DNA from: Verrucomicrobiota bacterium
GTDB lineage: Bacteria > Verrucomicrobiota > Verrucomicrobiia > Verrucomicrobiales > Akkermansiaceae
Assembly: GCA_030835305.1 (NCBI GenBank)
Contig: JAURPJ010000126.1
Span: forward strand, 1-64,000
Direction of reading: 5' to 3'
DNA: 64,000 nt
This document shows positions 34,852 through 43,689 of this stretch, one piece after another. A program made the position numbers and the translations under genes. The notes below the pieces were generated by a model that saw nothing but the letters and a program-made list of their open reading frames with translations, was not told where the DNA came from and searched no databases. Positions within the stretch are counted from its first letter, which is position 1; each line of letters opens with the position of its first letter.

Positions 34852-36243
34852 ATGAAATCCATCCTTATTCTCTGCGCCTCAGCCTCTCTCCTTTCGGCAA
34901 ACCATCCCAACATCATCCTCATCATGACGGATGACCAGGGTTGGGGCGATGTTGGCTATAACGGTCATCCCCACCTCAAGACTCCCCACCTCGATCAAAT
35001 GCAGGCCGAAGGGGTGACTTTCACCCGCTTTTACTCCGGCGCCGCGATGTGCTCGCCCACTCGTGGCAGTTGCTACACCGGCCGAAACCCGTACCGCTTC
35101 GGTATCACCTTCGCGATGAAAGGGATGCTTGAACCGACCGAAATCCCCATCACTACCATTCTAAAAAAACAAGGCTACACCACAGGCCATTTTGGCAAGT
35201 GGCATCTGGGAACCCTCTCCAAAGAAAAGGGTGATCAAAAACGCTGGGGCACATTCGCAAAGGAGCCCGAACGTTACTATTGCCCGCCCTGGGAACGCGA
35301 TGTCGATGTCTCCTTCGTCACCGAATCAAAAGTCCCCACCTGGGACCCCCTCATCGACCCCGGCCCGATCAAAAAACAAAACTCCAGCGACGCCAATCCC
35401 GGAAAAGCATATGGCAACGATTACTTCACCGGCCCCGGCACAACCATCACCGAAAATACCAAGGGCGATGATTCACGCGTCATCATGGACCGCGCCCTTC
35501 CCTTCATTCAAAACGCCACCGAAAAAAAGTCGCCTTTCTTTGCCGCCATCTGGTTTCACACCCCGCACTCCCCCGTCGTCGGCGGACCAAAATATCGTAA
35601 AATATACCACGACCAACCCGAACACGCGCAACACTACTACGCCTGTCTCACCGCGATGGACGAACAAATCGGGCGTCTGCGCACCAAGCTCAAATCTCTG
35701 GGCATTGCTAACAAAACCATGATTTGCTTCTGCTCTGACAACGGCCCCGCCCGACAAGGTTCGCCCCGCCACGTGGGCACCACCAAAAATCTCAAAGGAT
35801 ACAAACTATCCCTCAACGAAGGAGGCATCCGAGTTCCCGGCCTCATGGTTTGGCCGGAGAAAATCAAAGAACCCCGCACCGTCGCCATACCCTGTTTCAC
35901 CTCCGACTACTTTCCCACCATCCTCGCCGCTCTGGAAGTCCCTCTTCCCACGGACCGCACCTACGATGGCGTCGATATCCTCCCCTTCGCCACAGGTAAG
36001 CAAACAGAACGCAAAAAGCCCCTCGGCTTTCTCAACAGAGATGGCAAGGAAGCAGCCTGGATCGAAAACCGCTACAAGCTCATTTCTCGAAAAAAAGGAA
36101 ATGAACTCTACGACCTCATTAGTGACCCCGGAGAGACGATAAACCTTATCAAAAAAGCTCCAAAGATTGCCAAACGAATGGAAAAACAGCTTTTAATTTG
36201 GAGAACTGGGGTGATGGCAGAACTCAAGCTCATTCCGAAATGA
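34852..36243 (+). CDS. Secreted arylsulfatase-type sulfatase
   Basis: A 463-residue exported sulfatase, last gene of the plus-strand run, starting 13 nt after the previous stop. Signal peptide, then IILIMTDDQGWGDVGYNGHP. The motif is Cys67-Ser-Pro-Thr-Arg71 (standard CxPxR). FGKWHLG, IWFHTPHSPV and CFCSDNGPARQG are all conserved arylsulfatase blocks. The 463-residue length is ordinary for the family. The substrate is unknown. Confidence 0.92.
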   Translation: MKSILILCASASLLSANHPNIILIMTDDQGWGDVGYNGHPHLKTPHLDQMQAEGVTFTRFYSGAAMCSPTRGSCYTGRNPYRFGITFAMKGMLEPTEIPITTILKKQGYTTGHFGKWHLGTLSKEKGDQKRWGTFAKEPERYYCPPWERDVDVSFVTESKVPTWDPLIDPGPIKKQNSSDANPGKAYGNDYFTGPGTTITENTKGDDSRVIMDRALPFIQNATEKKSPFFAAIWFHTPHSPVVGGPKYRKIYHDQPEHAQHYYACLTAMDEQIGRLRTKLKSLGIANKTMICFCSDNGPARQGSPRHVGTTKNLKGYKLSLNEGGIRVPGLMVWPEKIKEPRTVAIPCFTSDYFPTILAALEVPLPTDRTYDGVDILPFATGKQTERKKPLGFLNRDGKEAAWIENRYKLISRKKGNELYDLISDPGETINLIKKAPKIAKRMEKQLLIWRTGVMAELKLIPK

Positions 36244-36455
36244 CCTAGTCAAGGTTTGTAAATCTAATGATCCTTTTAACAAACCCTTCATTTCAACTTC
36301 TCCCGCCCCACTTTATCTGTAAATCTCACAGAATGATTCTGAAATTAATAGCGACTTTTTCTAGCTACCACCCAACCAATCATTCCTCTTGAATTTCCTG
36401 ACGGATGATAAACTGTAGCCCGTTTAACTGTAGGTAATTAGCCTCGTTCCTTACC

Positions 36456-38144
36456 ATGCTTCATTCTATAAAACACTTCTTCTTCTGGCTTTCTGGCGCA
36501 GGCTCCGAAACTCTCGAACAATGCCCTAACTGGGAACAGCGTAAATACGTCGCTTTTGGGGCCACGGTCCTTGTTCCCTGTGCCTTCGCCTTTATCGCCT
36601 GCGCATATGCCCTCTCGACCATCACGGACAAGGCCGGCGTTATCTTTCCGGTAGCTTTTATCTGGGCTTTTATCATTTTGACGATCGACCGAGCTCTCGT
36701 GTCTGGATACCGCGCCTTCCTCTCTTGGCCACGCAAGTTATCACAATTTGCGCTTCGTCTCGTGGTGGCGATTCTCATGGGCCTAACCATCGCCCACCCT
36801 CTTGTTCTCCTTCTCTTCAGCGACACCGTAAGCTCGGTCATCGAGGAGGATCGCGCCCTCGAAATCGAACAGGTCCGGACTCAATTCGGGGAGACCAAAA
36901 CCGGAGTGCGTGGTGAGATTGGAAAGCTTGACCTGGCCATTGCAAACCAACGTGAAAAATGGACCGAAAGTTTCCAAGCGCGCTTCATAATTCAGGAACC
37001 CAACTCCAAAGACGAAGCTATTCCCGGGCTCACCTCCGAACAGCAAAAGGAGCTCGATGAAGCCATTGCCGAATCCACGGCGCCCTTCACCGACCGCCTC
37101 AAGATCGTCCAGGAGCAATACGACGAGCTGGCCCCCCAATACACCAAACTTCAAACCGAACTCTCATTCTGGCAAACCGAATACGAACGCGAATTGAACG
37201 GACAACGTTCCGGCTTAGTCGGTGAAGGACCTCGCGCCAAATCCATCAAGGCTGATCAGTTGGAACCCCGCCGCGCAGACTCCCAGCGGGTCGCCAGCCA
37301 ACTGGAGCACCTCGGCGCCGAGAAGGCCATGCTTCAAACCCAGATCCGGACCGCCGAAGCGAGCGCCGTCGAACTCTTTGAGACCCGCCTTGCAGAAATT
37401 GAGGCCGCCAACCGCGCCGAGGAGGAACGCGTCACAGCACTCAAAAGAAAGGTTGAGGAGGACCAAGCCAATGCCTTCGTCTCCCAACAAAATGCCCTAC
37501 GGGATACCATCAAGGAGCAAATCGACTCGCTCCTCGCCGAACAGGAACTGGCCAAGAAGGAACTCGCTGCTGTTGGCGCCGAGGAGCGGGAGCGGCTGGC
37601 CTCTATCAGGGAGGAACCCCGCCGCGATATCCTCACCCAGACTCTGGCGCTTCACGACCTCTTTGAGCAAGGGGCCGAAGGTGGAAAGTTCGCCTTCTAC
37701 ACTTACATCATCCTGACAGCCCTCTTCATGTTAGTCGACACGATACCGCTGGTGGTCAAATTCTTCACCAAGGCGGGGCCTTATGACACCTTGGTCGATC
37801 GTGACGAAATCGCTTTCGACTCCGAGCATAGTGCTTTTAAATCTAGCAATGACCGCTACATGGAGAATCTCTCCGAGGGTAACCTTATCTCAGTGACTCG
37901 TAACAAAGGGCTCGAAAACGCCCTCGTGGACGGCATAGAACACTCACGCGCTGGCCGCGAATTCCTCGCCTCTCTCGTCGCAATGGAAAAATCATTCGCC
38001 GAAGAAATGCGCATTGAACAAGAAACCCTTGCTCACTCCAATCCCGAGAAGCGGGCTATGCTTGAGAAAATGAAAGCCAGCTTTTACGAAGACCTCCACC
38101 GCCGAATGGAAGCCTTCTTCAAAAACGGGGCCACCCAGAGCTAA
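36456..38144 (+). CDS. DUF4407 membrane protein with coiled coil
   Basis: A 562-residue inner-membrane protein with three N-terminal transmembrane spans (about 32-56, 60-84, 97-122), a long Glu/Gln/Lys-rich coiled-coil region (about 130-400) and a fourth span at 412-437, then a charged C-terminal tail. The starting block (HFFFWLSGAGSETLEQCPNW) and the layout match DUF4407. Function is unknown; the large soluble loop could span the periplasm. The gene stands alone between the two sulfatase blocks and is preceded by 212 nt without a gene. Confidence 0.82.
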   Translation: MLHSIKHFFFWLSGAGSETLEQCPNWEQRKYVAFGATVLVPCAFAFIACAYALSTITDKAGVIFPVAFIWAFIILTIDRALVSGYRAFLSWPRKLSQFALRLVVAILMGLTIAHPLVLLLFSDTVSSVIEEDRALEIEQVRTQFGETKTGVRGEIGKLDLAIANQREKWTESFQARFIIQEPNSKDEAIPGLTSEQQKELDEAIAESTAPFTDRLKIVQEQYDELAPQYTKLQTELSFWQTEYERELNGQRSGLVGEGPRAKSIKADQLEPRRADSQRVASQLEHLGAEKAMLQTQIRTAEASAVELFETRLAEIEAANRAEEERVTALKRKVEEDQANAFVSQQNALRDTIKEQIDSLLAEQELAKKELAAVGAEERERLASIREEPRRDILTQTLALHDLFEQGAEGGKFAFYTYIILTALFMLVDTIPLVVKFFTKAGPYDTLVDRDEIAFDSEHSAFKSSNDRYMENLSEGNLISVTRNKGLENALVDGIEHSRAGREFLASLVAMEKSFAEEMRIEQETLAHSNPEKRAMLEKMKASFYEDLHRRMEAFFKNGATQS

Positions 38145-38168
38145 ACTCTCATTCTTTAAAGGAGTCAC

Positions 38169-38405
38169 CTACTTCCTCTTATCAGCAGCGGCAATCTTGC
38201 CATCATTATTAGTGTCGACGTTGGGGGTTGGGTAGTCCTTGGCTCCGTAACAGGAAAAGCTCTCCCAACTCACATCGCCCGCCATAATGGAGATGACGTT
38301 TGGCGGCTTAGCAGAAAGGGAGAATGTTATGATAAAGACGACAAGGAATGAGAGGGTGATTGAGATAGGCCTGGGAAGTTTGCTAGAGTTTAGGCTTGGT
38401 TGGGG
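38169..38405 (-). pseudogene. Sulfatase remnant: N- and C-terminal ends joined
   Basis: The minus strand encodes a signal-peptide-like stretch (SITLSFLVVFIITFSLSA). Next come the first residues of a sulfatase (KPPNVISIMAGDVSWESFSCY, shown here in part, then GAKDYPTPNVD), and straight after them a C-terminal end of the kind DTNNDGKIAAADKRK with stop 38169-38171. The whole catalytic body, about 400 codons, is missing. No ATG, GTG or TTG start precedes the signal in frame. It sits immediately 3' of the DUF1592 gene. Confidence 0.55.
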
Positions 38406-38481
38406 AACGAGCTAACGGCAATGACGCTGAGGAGCGAAGTTTTAAAGGCTGGGAGTGGGTCACTAGACCCAACCGCTGACC

Positions 38482-40968
38482 TTATTTCTTTTTGAAGAGA
38501 GGGCTAAGGGCGACTTCGCGGATGAGGGTGCGGAGTGGGTAGTTTTGGGGTTTGAGTTTTGAGAGAATTTCTTTGACGTCGTCATCGTCGGAGAATTCCA
38601 CGGTGCGTCCCAGGGCGTAGGCGAAAATGGACTCGGTGAGTTCGTGGGCGAGCTTGTCCTGATGGAGAAGGAGGAGTTTTTTGAGTTCGGTGACGTCTTT
38701 GAATTCGCCGCCTCCGGGGAGGGTGCCGCCGGGTTGGATGGGGACTTGCTTGCGGCCAACTTTTTCGGTGACGCGCCAGCGTCCGGTGGGGTCAAAGTTT
38801 TCGAGTCCGAAGCCGATGACATCCATTTTTTTGTGGCAGGAGGCGCAGGTCGCGCGGTCCTGGTGAAGGAGGACCATCTCGCGATTGGTCATGGGCTTAT
38901 CGGAAGCTTCATCAAGTTCGGGGACATTGGGCGGTGGCGGTGCCGGGGCGTCGTGGAGGATTTTTTCCATGACGAGAGCCCCGCGAATGACCGGCGAGGA
39001 TCGTTCGCCATTGGAGCCGGTGACGAGGAAGGCGGCTTGGGTGAGAAGTCCGCCGCGATGAGAGCCGGCGGGGAGTTTGATTTTTCGGAATGAGGCGTCT
39101 CTTGGGTTGTTGAAGGGCAGGCCGTAGTGATTGGCGAGGGCTCCATTGATGGTGACGAACTCCGAGTCGATGAGGTTTTTGACGGGGAGGTTTTCTTTGA
39201 TGAGGGTGCTGAAGAATTCCCGAACTTCTTGTTTGGCATCCCGCTGGAGTCCTTCGTTAAAGTGAGGATGCTGCCTGGTGTCGATGGTGATGGCGTCATA
39301 GCGATCGAGGTGGGTCCATTGGCCGATGAAGCCATCGCGGAAGGCCTGGGATTTTGGATCGGCGAGGAGGCGGTCGATTTGTTGTGAGTAGATCTCGGGG
39401 TCGGAGAGGTCGGCATCGTAGAGTTCGTTGTCGGGCGGGCTGCTCCAGAGGAAGTAGGAAAGGCGGATGGCGAGTTCGCGATTGTCGAGAAGGCCGTGTG
39501 GTTTGTCTTGCTCGGGAGCGGCTTCTTGAATGAAGAGGAAGCTGGGCGAGGCGAGGACGATGGCCATGACTTCGGTCATGGCTTCGCGGTAGTTTTTCCC
39601 GGAGGCCCGGAGATCGACGAAGTTCTGGTGCAGGGCTTCGAGATAGGCGGGTTCAGGGGCCTTGCGTCGGAAGGCGAGGGTGGAGAATTTTTCGAGGAAC
39701 TCGTGGGTGGGTTTGTCGTGATTGAGATAGGGGCCGTTTTTCCCGGTTTCGATTCCGGGGTAGAGGAGCTCTTCGAAGGCGGGGCGTTTTTCAGGATAAA
39801 AGGGACCTTCGATTTCAATCCAGTCGAACCAGAGGGAAGGTCGGGGATCGGGGTGTTTGCGTGGGTCCTTGAGTTGATTGATGTATCCGCGGGTCGAGTT
39901 GATGGCGTGGTCCGGAAAATTTTCGCGGAGGCGAATCGCGAGCTGGGTGCGGCCCATGGGCTGGCGGGTGCGGAGGACAACGGACTCAGGGTTCTCCGGA
40001 GTGCCAGTCATCTTAAGAGTGCCGTGGATACGGTCGCCGTCGGAAAGGCGGATGAATTTCCGGAGTTCGTGGGGATTATCGACGAGGCCACCGTGGACCC
40101 GGATGAGGTAGTCGCCGCGGATATCGATGTGTTTATTGGCATAGGACCACTTGGCGACGTTGGAGTTATAAACGCCGGTATTGACGTGGGGATACTTGAG
40201 ATAGCTGCGAGGCAATTCTGCGCGGGAGTCCCACTGGCTGAGGAGGATTTTCATTTCGCCTTCGTCTTTGAAGCCGGCCTCCTTCCACGACTTTCCGGCG
40301 TCGAGGAGGGCTTTTTTGCGATCCTTCTCGGCGAGGTCTTTACGCATTTTTTTGGTGACGCGGTCCTCGGTCTCGGTGCGACTTTTTTCGACCTTTCTTC
40401 GCGGGCTGGTGTTGTAATGGAGAGCGGTGTCGGCGACCTGACGGCCGAGTTCGAGATATTTTTCGAAGTGGGCCGAGGTGAAGAATTGTTCCTCGCCGAC
40501 GGTGTCAAAGGTCGCGATTTCTCCGTCGTCGGGGATGTCGTGAAGGGAGACATCGAAGCCGAAGAGGTCGCGAATGGTGGCAGCGTATTCGCGCTTGTTG
40601 AGCCGGCGCATTTTGATTTCACCGCCGTGATCAGTGAGACGTTTGCGGGCGGTGATGACGGAGCCGGTGATGGAATCGAGGGTGGCGGCCATCTCTGCAT
40701 TCGATGGTTGCTTTTCGTCCTCGGGAGGCATGTCGCCGCCGTTGAGTTGATCGAGGACATCCTGCCAGCGTTGGGCAGTGTCGTTGTCGGTGATTTTCCA
40801 ATTTGTTTGATCAAAGCGAACCTGGCCTTTTTGTTTCTTTGGGCCGTGGCATTTGATGCAGTAGTTTTCGAGGAACGGCTGGAGTTTTTTGGCATCCAGC
40901 GTAGTGGCTTCGGGCGCAGCGGAAGCGGCCGTGAAGAGTGAGACGGCGAAGAGTGTGAGGAGCTTCAT
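38482..40968 (-). CDS. DUF1592/DUF1587/DUF1588/DUF1585 haem c protein
   Basis: An 828-residue exported protein typical of Planctomycetes and Verrucomicrobia. After the signal MKLLTLFAVSLFTAASA comes a planctomycete-type cytochrome c domain with Cys37-x-x-Cys40-His41 (CIKCH). Next come the DUF1587 block (MRRLNKREYAATIRDLFG), DUF1595/1592 (IRLSYFLWSSPPDNELYD), DUF1588 with a second CASCH haem site (ATCASCHKKMD, GFGLENFDPTGRWR) and a DUF1585 end. Its partner DUF1552 gene lies 7 nt upstream in the same direction. The pair is widespread and its function is unproven; periplasmic oxidation of a complex substrate is a common guess. Confidence 0.92.
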   Translation of the reverse strand: MKLLTLFAVSLFTAASAAPEATTLDAKKLQPFLENYCIKCHGPKKQKGQVRFDQTNWKITDNDTAQRWQDVLDQLNGGDMPPEDEKQPSNAEMAATLDSITGSVITARKRLTDHGGEIKMRRLNKREYAATIRDLFGFDVSLHDIPDDGEIATFDTVGEEQFFTSAHFEKYLELGRQVADTALHYNTSPRRKVEKSRTETEDRVTKKMRKDLAEKDRKKALLDAGKSWKEAGFKDEGEMKILLSQWDSRAELPRSYLKYPHVNTGVYNSNVAKWSYANKHIDIRGDYLIRVHGGLVDNPHELRKFIRLSDGDRIHGTLKMTGTPENPESVVLRTRQPMGRTQLAIRLRENFPDHAINSTRGYINQLKDPRKHPDPRPSLWFDWIEIEGPFYPEKRPAFEELLYPGIETGKNGPYLNHDKPTHEFLEKFSTLAFRRKAPEPAYLEALHQNFVDLRASGKNYREAMTEVMAIVLASPSFLFIQEAAPEQDKPHGLLDNRELAIRLSYFLWSSPPDNELYDADLSDPEIYSQQIDRLLADPKSQAFRDGFIGQWTHLDRYDAITIDTRQHPHFNEGLQRDAKQEVREFFSTLIKENLPVKNLIDSEFVTINGALANHYGLPFNNPRDASFRKIKLPAGSHRGGLLTQAAFLVTGSNGERSSPVIRGALVMEKILHDAPAPPPPNVPELDEASDKPMTNREMVLLHQDRATCASCHKKMDVIGFGLENFDPTGRWRVTEKVGRKQVPIQPGGTLPGGGEFKDVTELKKLLLLHQDKLAHELTESIFAYALGRTVEFSDDDDVKEILSKLKPQNYPLRTLIREVALSPLFKKK

Positions 40969-40975
40969 GTGAAAA

Positions 40976-42277
40976 CTAGCTCAGGAGTTCGGGGATGATT
41001 CCGGTGCTGTGGGAGAACTGCTCGGTTTTGATTCCTCCCTGCTGCATGAGGGTGAGCCAGTAGTTGGCCAGCGGAGTGTCTTCCTTGGGGAGGACAATGT
41101 TGCGGCCGTGTTTGATTTGCTCTGCGCCGCCGCCAGTGACGATCGCGGGAACGTTTTTGAGTTCGTGCCCGCTACGGAGGTTGGATCCGTAGCTGACAAT
41201 GCAGTTGTCGAAGACTCGGCTGCCGTCGCTGTCTTTCACTTCTTTTAAGCGGTCGATGAAATGCGCGAGGAGAGAGGAACACTTCTTGTCGCGTTCGCGG
41301 GAGGCGAGGATACGAGGTTGGGAAAATCCGTAGTGGCTCAGTGAGTGGGCCTTGAGTTTGACGCCCATGCCAGCGAGGAGGGAGCAGACCGGCTGGCGGT
41401 AGGAGACGACGTTGGTCATGTTGGTTTGGAGAGCGATGATCATCATGTCGTACATAAGATGGATCGCTTCCTCGCCGGTGATGCCCTCATCGGGTGCCTC
41501 AAAGGGCGCCTTGGGCTTGGGAATATCGGCCCACTTGGCTTGGCGCTCGAGGCCTTTTTCGACTTGGCGGACTCCGGTGAAGTATTCGTCGAGCTTTTCC
41601 TGATCGCCTTTGCTGAGAGTGCGTTTCATGCCGCCGCCATCAATACGGACGAGGTCGAGAATGCTCTGACGTTTTTTGAGTCGGGCATCGAGTTCGGCCC
41701 TCGAGTCGCCAGGGTGGGCGAAGAGGGTGCGGAAGAGATCGAGGGGTTTATTGATACCTGGAATGGGATTGCCGGAGTCATCCCAGGAGAGGGAGAGGCC
41801 TTTTCCGTGTCCGGAGTTGGAGCCGCCATCGGCTTCCTTGGCTGAGAGGACGAGGGAAGAAAAACGGGTGTTCTTGCCGAGGTGCTGAGCCACAATCTGA
41901 TCACAAGAGATGGAGTTGTGAAAGCGCTTGCCCGGAGTGCCGGCGACGTTGGCTCCGGTGAGGTAGGAGGTGGAGCCGCCGTGCGGGTCGGATGCACCAA
42001 GGTTGGTGAGATTGGTCACCATGGTGATATCGTCCTTGTGTCGAGCGAGGGGAGAGAGTCCCTCGGTCATGCCGATTTCGGAAAAGCGACCGGCTTTCTT
42101 GGGGTAGAAAGTGTCCTTGGTGAAGCCGAAGCCGCCGCCGAGAAAGATCATTCGCTTGGGAGGAGTGGCCGAGGTGGCCTTGGCGCTGGCGAAGCTTTCC
42201 AAAAAGGGAAGTGCCAAGACGGAACTGCCGAGACGAAAAAAAGATCGGCGGGTGGTGGAGTTGGTATGGAAAGACAT
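40976..42277 (-). CDS. DUF1552 protein with Tat signal
   Basis: A 433-residue protein from ATG 42277; a frame continues to 42400 but lacks a sensible start. The N-terminus is a twin-arginine signal (TTRRSFFRLGSSVLALPFLES), so it is exported folded. The mature part has KRMIFLGGGFGFT, DPHGGSTSYLTGANV, SCDQIVAQHLG, and a C-terminal KHGRNIVLPKEDTPLANYWL block: DUF1552. Genes of this family almost always accompany DUF1592 genes, as here, with a 7-nt gap. No catalytic function is established. Its C-terminal part is partly duplicated at 43421-43689. Confidence 0.9.
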   Translation of the reverse strand: MSFHTNSTTRRSFFRLGSSVLALPFLESFASAKATSATPPKRMIFLGGGFGFTKDTFYPKKAGRFSEIGMTEGLSPLARHKDDITMVTNLTNLGASDPHGGSTSYLTGANVAGTPGKRFHNSISCDQIVAQHLGKNTRFSSLVLSAKEADGGSNSGHGKGLSLSWDDSGNPIPGINKPLDLFRTLFAHPGDSRAELDARLKKRQSILDLVRIDGGGMKRTLSKGDQEKLDEYFTGVRQVEKGLERQAKWADIPKPKAPFEAPDEGITGEEAIHLMYDMMIIALQTNMTNVVSYRQPVCSLLAGMGVKLKAHSLSHYGFSQPRILASRERDKKCSSLLAHFIDRLKEVKDSDGSRVFDNCIVSYGSNLRSGHELKNVPAIVTGGGAEQIKHGRNIVLPKEDTPLANYWLTLMQQGGIKTEQFSHSTGIIPELLS

Positions 42278-42409
42278 CGAGTAAGAGAGTTTTCTCGCGA
42301 GTCTGAAATTACCGTCCTTGCATGTTTGTTCTATCGGAGATTTTGTCGGGTATTTACGGGCGAGTTTTAAGGCATACCAGATATGTGGCGGGGGCACCAC
42401 GATGCTTTT

Positions 42410-43348
42410 TTAGCGCTTACGATTCTTGTAAGCCATCATCGTGTCCTTGGTGCCAACGAGGTCTTTATCGTCGGTGATGCCCTGGATGGCGAGAGGCATC
42501 AGGGGAGCGGGATCGATGTCGAGGGCCCACGCGATACCGCGAAGGAGGAGGACACGATAGGTTGGGTCGTAGAAGGTATAGGTGTAGTGGCCGGTAGTGG
42601 TGCCGAAGACGCGGCCTTTGCCGGAGGTGTAAGTCCAGAAAGTGTCGCTGCGGACTTCGGGGTGTTTGAGGGCGGCGCTGAAATCTTTGGTTCCTGTTGG
42701 CGCGATGGCGCCGATGATCTCGACGTTCTCTTTCTTCATGAGGTTCCAGTAGGATTCGTCATTGAGCTTGATGGAATTGGGAAGGCCTTTGAAAGCCGCG
42801 TGCTCGGTATTGAGGTAGATGGAATGAGCGTGATCGAACTTGCTCCACTTTGAGGTCTTGTTGCCCTTCCAGGAGCCGCCGATACAGCCTGCGAGTTTCT
42901 CTGCGCGGTCAATGGGGCGCATGATACAGGATTCATGGAGGGAAACGACACTGCCGCCATCATCGACGAATTTTTGATACATCGCGAATTGCTCATCGGT
43001 GAGATCCGGAAGATGAAGATATTGAATGAGGATATCGGCTTCGCCGAACTGCTCTTGCGTGGGGAATTGATAAGCCTCGTCTACGGTGATCCGCGGGATG
43101 GCTTTCAGCATCGGGACGAAGAGTTCCTTGATGCGGATGTAGTCGTGTTCGCCGCCGCGATGATCTTCGGGGCCGTAGAGCCAGAGGATGTTGACGTCCT
43201 CTTCCAGCTTCGCGCCTTTAAAGTCGCCGGTGAATTTTAGGACTTCCGATTTGGGAATCGGGTCATTGGGCCCGGAGCTATTGTTTTGTCGCTGGGCGGA
43301 GAGAAGTCCAACGAGAATGAGAAGGGGCCAGAGGATGCTTTTTTTCAT
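42410..43348 (-). CDS. Secreted ThuA-like protein
   Basis: A 312-residue exported protein with signal MKKSILWPLLILVGLLSAQ. The body is a glutamine-amidotransferase-like ThuA domain (VNILWLYGPEDHRGGEHDY, ADILIQYLHLPDLTDEQ, VVSLHESCIM, GGSWKGNK, GKGRVFGTTTGHYTYTFYDP). Such ThuA-like proteins are frequent in Planctomycetes and Verrucomicrobia; the founding member is tied to trehalose use and others act on 3-keto sugars. The exact reaction is unknown. It lies between the DUF1552 gene and a DUF1552 fragment, same strand. Confidence 0.85.
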   Translation of the reverse strand: MKKSILWPLLILVGLLSAQRQNNSSGPNDPIPKSEVLKFTGDFKGAKLEEDVNILWLYGPEDHRGGEHDYIRIKELFVPMLKAIPRITVDEAYQFPTQEQFGEADILIQYLHLPDLTDEQFAMYQKFVDDGGSVVSLHESCIMRPIDRAEKLAGCIGGSWKGNKTSKWSKFDHAHSIYLNTEHAAFKGLPNSIKLNDESYWNLMKKENVEIIGAIAPTGTKDFSAALKHPEVRSDTFWTYTSGKGRVFGTTTGHYTYTFYDPTYRVLLLRGIAWALDIDPAPLMPLAIQGITDDKDLVGTKDTMMAYKNRKR

Positions 43349-43420
43349 GGAGCGAAAGAAGAACTTGAATACCCCGGAACGGAATTACTTCTTTCTTTTC
43401 CCAGCCTTGGGGAATCACGT

Positions 43421-43689
43421 TTAACCCCGAAACTCAGAAACTTCGCCATCGCTATAGTGAAACTTCTGGGTGTTCACGTCGGCCTGCTGGAGGAGGGTGA
43501 GCCAGTAGTTGGCGAGAGAGGTGTCTTCTTTTGGAAGGATGATGTGGCGACCATGCTTGATGCGATCTGCACCACCATCGGTGAGGAGAGCGGGTAGGCT
43601 CTGGAGCCCGTAACCGGCACGGAAGTCGCTGCCGCAGCAGTGGCATTTGCACCGCCAAAAAGTATTAGGAGCAAAATTGGAAATTTCAT
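43421..43689 (-). pseudogene. Signal peptide joined to DUF1552 C-terminal fragment
   Basis: ATG at 43689 starts a good signal peptide (MKFPILLLILFGGANATAAA) whose ATG overlaps the stop of the broken sulfatase (ATGA). A frame change near 43640 leads to GSDFRAGYGLQSLPALLTDG, then RIKHGRHIILPKEDTSLANY and a stop at 43421. This second part is clearly the last about 75 residues of a DUF1552 protein, close to the end of the intact gene at 40976. So a DUF1552 gene lost its middle and was joined to a new start. Confidence 0.6.

Noticed and set aside
39496-40941. Plus-strand open frame of 481 codons opposite the DUF1592 gene
   Set aside because: It lies fully antisense to a well-supported gene, has a shadow-like composition rich in G, V, E and F, and shows no family motif.
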